A stretch of 64,000 bases of DNA from Desulfosarcina ovata subsp. ovata (GTDB taxonomy: Bacteria; Desulfobacterota; Desulfobacteria; Desulfobacterales; Desulfosarcinaceae), in contig NZ_AP021879.1 in NCBI RefSeq assembly GCF_009689005.1, positions 3,100,001 to 3,164,000 on the forward strand. Direction: 5' to 3'. The position numbers were made by a program, and so were the translations under genes. Positions 60,320 to 64,000 of the stretch are shown here, piece by piece. Each line of letters opens with the position of its first letter. Within the stretch, counting starts at the first letter, position 1. Under the pieces are notes generated by a model. That model saw nothing but the letters and a program-made list of their open reading frames with translations, was not told the DNA's origin and made no database searches.

Positions 60320-60691
60320 GGAAAATATCCTTTCGTAAAAAGCGTGAAAATTGATCCCCAAATGGTTCGGGATGATGACCCGACATAATAGAGCATCGTT
60401 CGTGCCACCGCAGGCAAAAAGCCAAAAAACGCCGCAATAAACTCAAATAATTTCGTTTTAAAACGCCTTCACGCCAATACCGCATGCATAACAGACTGCA
60501 AAGGCGAGCCTTCCGGGTCGCAAAGTGTCCTTGCGATGCGCCCATGTCCGGCCGCAGTGATGCCCAAAAGACCGGTACGGCCATTTTTGGACCGGATCAT
60601 GGTTGCAACACCCGTGTGTGAGTCTTATAATTGCGACGGTACCGCAATCGACAATCGTTATTATGCGCCCATATTCCATGAAAGGATCGAT
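60320..60691. other. Divergent intergenic region, 372 bp
   Basis: Lies between metF (minus) and the reductase gene (plus). It holds the promoter at 60603-60631 and, nearer metF, A/T-rich sequence. A short hairpin CCGGTACGG...CCGG is seen around 60569-60599. No gene recognised; the frame upstream of 60692 is read-through only. Confidence 0.5.
60603..60631 (+). promoter_or_regulatory. Sigma70-type promoter of the CoA-disulfide reductase gene
   Basis: TTGCAA at 60603-60608, 17-base spacer, perfect TATAAT at 60626-60631. The start codon lies about 54 bases downstream of the predicted transcription start. Confidence 0.75.
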
Positions 60692-62395
60692 ATGCCAAGC
60701 AAACAGAAAATCGTTGTCATCGGCGGTGTGGCCTGTGGGCCCAAAGCCGCATCACGAATCAAACGTCTCAATCCCGATGCCGAGGTAACCATCATCGAAA
60801 AAGGGGAACTGCTCTCCTACGCCGGCTGCGGACTCCCCTTTTACATTTCAGGAGAGGTGGAAAGTCACAATGAACTGATGGCCACGCCCACCGGCGTGGT
60901 CCGCGACACCTTCTTTTTCCATAAGGTCAAAGGCATCGAGATCAAAAACCATACCCTGGTCAAACGTGTCGACCGGAAAAACAAATGCATCGACGCCATC
61001 AGTATCCTCTCCGGTGCCAACGTTGAGATTCCCTATGACAAACTGATTCTTGCCGTCGGCAGCAAAACCCAGGTGCCGCCCATCGAGGGCACGGACCTGA
61101 ACGGGGTCAATTTCCTGCAAACCGTGGAAGATGCGCGCAAAATCCGCAATGAGAGTGGCGCCCTGAAAGGTAAAAAAGCCGTCATTATCGGTGGCGGCCT
61201 GATCGGCATCGAGGTGACCGAGGCGTTTAAGAAGCAGGGCATGGAAATCACCGTCATCGAGATGCTCGACAAGGTGATGGGTCAGCTGCTAGATCCGGAA
61301 ATCGCCTACCATGTGCACAAGGAGTTCGCCGCCAACGGAATCCCCCTCAAACTGAGTGAACGGGTGCTCAAGATCAACGGCGACGACCGCGGAAACGTGA
61401 AAAGCGTAACCACCGACAAAGGCGAGTATCCGGCCGACATGGTCCTTATTTCAGTGGGAGTGCGGCCCAACATCCAACTGGCCCAAAATATGGAACTGGA
61501 AATCGGCGAAACCGGCGCGATCAAGGTCGATGCCAACCTGCGCACATCGGATCCGGACATCTATGCCGGCGGCGACTGCGCGGAAAACATCAACCGAATC
61601 ACAGGAAAGCCCATGTACGCACCCATGGGGTCCACCGCCAACAAGCACGGCCGCATCATCGCGGATAACATTTGCGGCATCGACTCCCGGTCCAAGGGCG
61701 TCTGCGGGACCGCCATCTGCAAGCTTTTCAACGTCAACGTCGCCCGCACCGGCCTGACCGAAAAAATGGCCGCCGATCTGGGCTACGACACGATCACGGT
61801 GCTCAACCCCTCACCGGATAGGGCCCACTTTCTCAAGGAAGCCAAGCTGATCATCATCAAGTTGGTGGTCGACCGCAACACCAAAAAACTTCTGGGCGCC
61901 CAGATTGTGGGGCCGGGTGACGTGGCCAAACGCATGGAGGTAGCCGTGAGCAATATCGCCTCCGGCGGCACCGTGATTGACATTGCCCAATACGACCTGG
62001 CCTATGCGCCACCCTTCTCACCGGCCATGGACAACATCATTACCGCGGCCAATATCGCCGAGAACAAGCTCAATGGATTTGGCAAGTCCTACACGCCCAT
62101 GGAGGTCAAGGCCAAAATCGACAACAATGAGGATTTCATCTTTCTGGATGTACGCTCGCCCCAGGAATTCGAGGAGATGCGCATCGAAGACCCGCGGGTC
62201 AAGCTGATCCCCCTGGGAAAATTGCGCGAATCCTTGGATCAGCTTCCCAAAGAAAAGGAGATCGTGGCCTTTTGCAAAATCTCCCTGCGCGGGTATGAGG
62301 CGGAGCGGCTGCTTACCGGAACCGGTTATCCCAACGTGAGCTACATGGATGGCGGGGTGGTCTGCTGGCCGTTCGAGAAGTTTGTGGCCGGGTAA
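60692..62395 (+). CDS. CoA-disulfide/persulfide reductase with C-terminal rhodanese domain
   Basis: 567 residues from ATG 60692 (GAAAGGATC upstream). FAD-binding GGVACGPKAASRI at the N-terminus, active-site Cys46 in SYAGCGLPFYISG, NAD-binding IIGGGLIGIEVTEAF near residue 165, DIYAGGDCAEN for FAD, and a dimerisation domain. From about residue 470 a rhodanese domain with catalytic cysteine in VAFCKISLRGYEA. This fusion (CoADR-Rhd, Npsr/NSR family) reduces CoA-disulfide, CoA persulfide or polysulfide with NAD(P)H. The family can serve sulfur reduction or redox balance in anaerobes. Single gene behind its own promoter; palindrome follows. Confidence 0.92.
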   Translation: MPSKQKIVVIGGVACGPKAASRIKRLNPDAEVTIIEKGELLSYAGCGLPFYISGEVESHNELMATPTGVVRDTFFFHKVKGIEIKNHTLVKRVDRKNKCIDAISILSGANVEIPYDKLILAVGSKTQVPPIEGTDLNGVNFLQTVEDARKIRNESGALKGKKAVIIGGGLIGIEVTEAFKKQGMEITVIEMLDKVMGQLLDPEIAYHVHKEFAANGIPLKLSERVLKINGDDRGNVKSVTTDKGEYPADMVLISVGVRPNIQLAQNMELEIGETGAIKVDANLRTSDPDIYAGGDCAENINRITGKPMYAPMGSTANKHGRIIADNICGIDSRSKGVCGTAICKLFNVNVARTGLTEKMAADLGYDTITVLNPSPDRAHFLKEAKLIIIKLVVDRNTKKLLGAQIVGPGDVAKRMEVAVSNIASGGTVIDIAQYDLAYAPPFSPAMDNIITAANIAENKLNGFGKSYTPMEVKAKIDNNEDFIFLDVRSPQEFEEMRIEDPRVKLIPLGKLRESLDQLPKEKEIVAFCKISLRGYEAERLLTGTGYPNVSYMDGGVVCWPFEKFVAG

Positions 62396-62429
62396 CCTAT
62401 AGTTAGATTGTCGTCCATCATTCATTGGA

Positions 62430-62491
62430 AACCACGGAACACACCGAACACACGGCAATTGGATTTTTGTGTGCTCGTGTGTTCCGTGGTT
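62430..62491. repeat. Palindromic element between convergent genes
   Basis: AACCACGGAACACAC (62430-62444) pairs perfectly with GTGTGTTCCGTGGTT (62477-62491), and inside it CGAACACAC/GTGTGCTCG continues the stem. A long hairpin of this type with CACGGAACACACCGAACACACGG is a common dispersed repeat; here it could stop transcription from both sides. Confidence 0.65.
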
Positions 62492-62522
62492 AGCCGCCCT
62501 TTAACCGGTGCCAAAGATACTG

Positions 62523-63605
62523 TCAGGTGAACAACCCTGATCGATTGCAGCCTTCCAGAAAGGCAAGTTTCAGAAAATTCGCTTCGGCAAAAGGCCGCGA
62601 TTTGGCTTGGCGCGACAGTGTGGTCAGGAATTCCTCCGGCGTTCTGCCACCGTTTGCCCATTCGTCCTTTACCTGCTCGATCCAGTACTTGCCCTCATTA
62701 TCACCGCAGCATTTGGCCTTGTAACGCTCTTCGATTCCATAAACATCCAGCCAGGTATCGATCTCCTCTCTGGCCATTTCAGGTCCTGTGGAGATGTTGA
62801 CGTCGTCCGGTGTGATGTTCGTCCAGTCTTTGGTATTCAGCGCAATCTCAATATCGATGGTGGGTGGTGTTGTTTGATAGGGATAAAACGCTTTTCGTCG
62901 ACCATTCTTGGTCAGCAAGGGGTCTTTGGCATCATACAAAGGGTCCTTGTTCAGTTTATAGGAGCTGTTGCATTCGTGGCAGGCAGGAGCCAAGTTGTGG
63001 AAATTGATTGAATTGAACGGATACTTCCCCTTGGGCAGGAAATGGTCATAGGCTTCCCGGCGGCTGTGATAAACGCCTTTGACATCATTGATGCCGCAGA
63101 AAGGACATTTGCCCTGCCGATTGACCGTGGTGAATTGCGTATGGTGATCATTCATCTCGCCGATGACATTCCTCAACACTTCCAATTCCAGCAAATCCTT
63201 TTTGTACAGACCTTTGAAGAAAGATGCCAATTCGTTTGCCAAAGGCGGGTTGAACGTATTCAGATCGTCATACCTGGCGATGGCCACAGTCGGATCGTTG
63301 CGGCACAAACCGGCAATGTCGTTGTTACCTCTGAACCATGCTTGAAGTTGGCCGACCTGCTCAGGCGAAAGGTCCGCAAACAGGCCATAGATCCGTTCAA
63401 TATGGCCATTGAAAAAATCCGCACCTTTGGTATCGGAGTAGTGAAACGCCTCCATAACGTCCTTCAACTCGGGCGCTGCGTCGAATAAATCGAGGGAGAA
63501 TGGGGGACCACCCGGCGCTTTGCACCACACTTCAAAAAAGATGAATTCGATGAATTCCTGCATTTTTTCCATGGGATGGGGCACATACGTATAAGCAAAC
63601 AGCAT
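62523..63605 (-). CDS. HNH-family nuclease, PtuB-like
   Basis: 360 residues. A central HNH domain: CPFCGINDVKG near residue 168, YDHFLPKGKYPFN with the HNH histidine, and NLAPACHECNSSYKLNKDP with the second zinc cysteine pair. N- and C-terminal parts are helical and not recognised. Its ATG 63605 overlaps the TAA of the upstream ATPase gene by one base, so the pair is translationally coupled. ATPase plus HNH in this order is the PtuA-PtuB (Septu) layout; the protein is longer than most PtuB I know, so a Septu-like variant or another ATPase-HNH defence pair is possible. Confidence 0.7.
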   Translation of the reverse strand: MLFAYTYVPHPMEKMQEFIEFIFFEVWCKAPGGPPFSLDLFDAAPELKDVMEAFHYSDTKGADFFNGHIERIYGLFADLSPEQVGQLQAWFRGNNDIAGLCRNDPTVAIARYDDLNTFNPPLANELASFFKGLYKKDLLELEVLRNVIGEMNDHHTQFTTVNRQGKCPFCGINDVKGVYHSRREAYDHFLPKGKYPFNSINFHNLAPACHECNSSYKLNKDPLYDAKDPLLTKNGRRKAFYPYQTTPPTIDIEIALNTKDWTNITPDDVNISTGPEMAREEIDTWLDVYGIEERYKAKCCGDNEGKYWIEQVKDEWANGGRTPEEFLTTLSRQAKSRPFAEANFLKLAFLEGCNRSGLFT

Positions 63606-64000
63606 TAATCGTCGCTTCCTTGCATGCTATCGAGAATAGTCTTGATGAGCAGCATCTTTTCCACGGAATCGCCCAACTGCAGCTCGATCTCATCGATCAA
63701 GGCGTTCTTTTCCGCATCGGTACCTGCCTCGTTCAACGCTTCAAAACGCTTTTTCAGCGCGCCCATTTTCTGTTGAGCAAAACCGCCGATGGTTTCACGC
63801 TTGCCGAAGGTTTTCATGGTGATTTTGTTGATGGACGCACCCAGGGTGTTGTAGTCGGGGCGATTGACGCTGACTATACCAGTGGACGTTTCCTTGTTTA
63901 CCACGAGCACCTGCTCGGGAGTGCTGTCGGAAATCAGGAACGGAGTATGGGTGGTGACGAGTACTTCGCGTCGGACTTTGGGATTTGCCGTTTTAAAGCA
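63605..64000 (-). CDS. AAA/ABC-type ATPase C-terminus (PtuA/OLD-like), 5' part outside window
   Basis: Only the last 131 residues are in the window. The segment VRREVLVTTHTPFLISDSTPEQVLVV carries the H-loop histidine of ABC-like AAA15/OLD/RecF-type ATPases (TTHTPFLISD). The rest is helical (GGFAQQKMGALKKRFEALNEAGTDAEKN). The frame is open to the window edge, so no start is given. It overlaps the HNH gene, supporting a two-gene defence operon read from right to left. Confidence 0.7.
   Translation of the reverse strand, partial: CFKTANPKVRREVLVTTHTPFLISDSTPEQVLVVNKETSTGIVSVNRPDYNTLGASINKITMKTFGKRETIGGFAQQKMGALKKRFEALNEAGTDAEKNALIDEIELQLGDSVEKMLLIKTILDSMQGSDD

Noticed and set aside
1-64000. CRISPR array, tRNA or rRNA genes
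   Set aside because: No regularly spaced short repeats and no cloverleaf or rRNA landmarks seen; repeats present are palindromes, IS ends or coding repeats at 11581-13338.

Overview
The window looks like a chromosomal segment of an anaerobic, probably sulfate-reducing member of the Desulfobacterota (Desulfobacteraceae/Desulfosarcina-like). This is inferred from the gene content: HdrD-like Fe-S proteins with CCG domains, a 2-hydroxyacyl-CoA-dehydratase-type double-cubane protein with its ATPase activator, nickel/cobalt uptake genes, a polyhydroxyalkanoate locus, MetF, and a CoA-disulfide reductase with a rhodanese domain. No rRNA, tRNA or CRISPR was seen.

Layout. 1-2250: end of a two-gene IS (DUF4338/DruA-like gene plus transposase) that cuts a TonB-dependent receptor. 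2250-4150 (minus strand): receptor N-terminus, AraC regulator, and a cobalamin riboswitch with an intrinsic terminator. 4160-7370 (minus): low-potential redox operon (double-cubane protein, CCG Fe-S protein, ATPase activator). 8040-11200 (plus): HdrD-like protein, a frameshifted DUF1573 protein, a hypothetical protein and an IscA-like protein. 11390-15230: DxDGD-repeat lipid-export-type secreted protein followed by ExbB, ExbD and TonB. 15650-22930: degraded receptor C-terminus and a first nickel/peptide-type ABC transporter (SBP, two permeases, two ATPases), interrupted by an ISL3-family element. 23060-31223: a nest of insertion sequences. 31358-48486: intact TonB-dependent receptor, an IS, DUF4198 (NikK-like) protein, a DUF4198 remnant, then two tandem cassettes of SAM methyltransferase + SBP + two permeases + two ATPases, ending in a NikL-like protein.

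48666-54500 holds a TPR/J-like/GrpE/DnaK/zinc-ribbon chaperone operon. 54920-58918 holds the PHA genes (coiled-coil PhaE-like protein, synthase, two small phasin-like proteins, PhaR). 59441-62395 holds divergent metF and a CoA-disulfide/persulfide reductase. The right edge (62523-64000, minus) carries an HNH nuclease translationally coupled to an ATPase cut by the window end, resembling a Septu-type defence pair.

The main biological theme is a large metal (nickel or cobalt) acquisition island. Outer-membrane receptors, the TonB motor, periplasmic NikK/NikL-like proteins and three Nik/Dpp-type ABC importers sit together, and two of the importers have a dedicated SAM methyltransferase. The cobalamin riboswitch suggests that at least part of it serves cobalt or corrinoid supply. 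The island has been heavily hit by transposons: six to seven insertion events were read directly from target-site duplications or split genes, and two receptor genes are broken. The nested IS region can be unpacked base by base, and it shows two copies of an IS1111/IS110-type element that chose the same 14-bp target motif in one host transposase gene, as expected for bridge-RNA-guided targeting.
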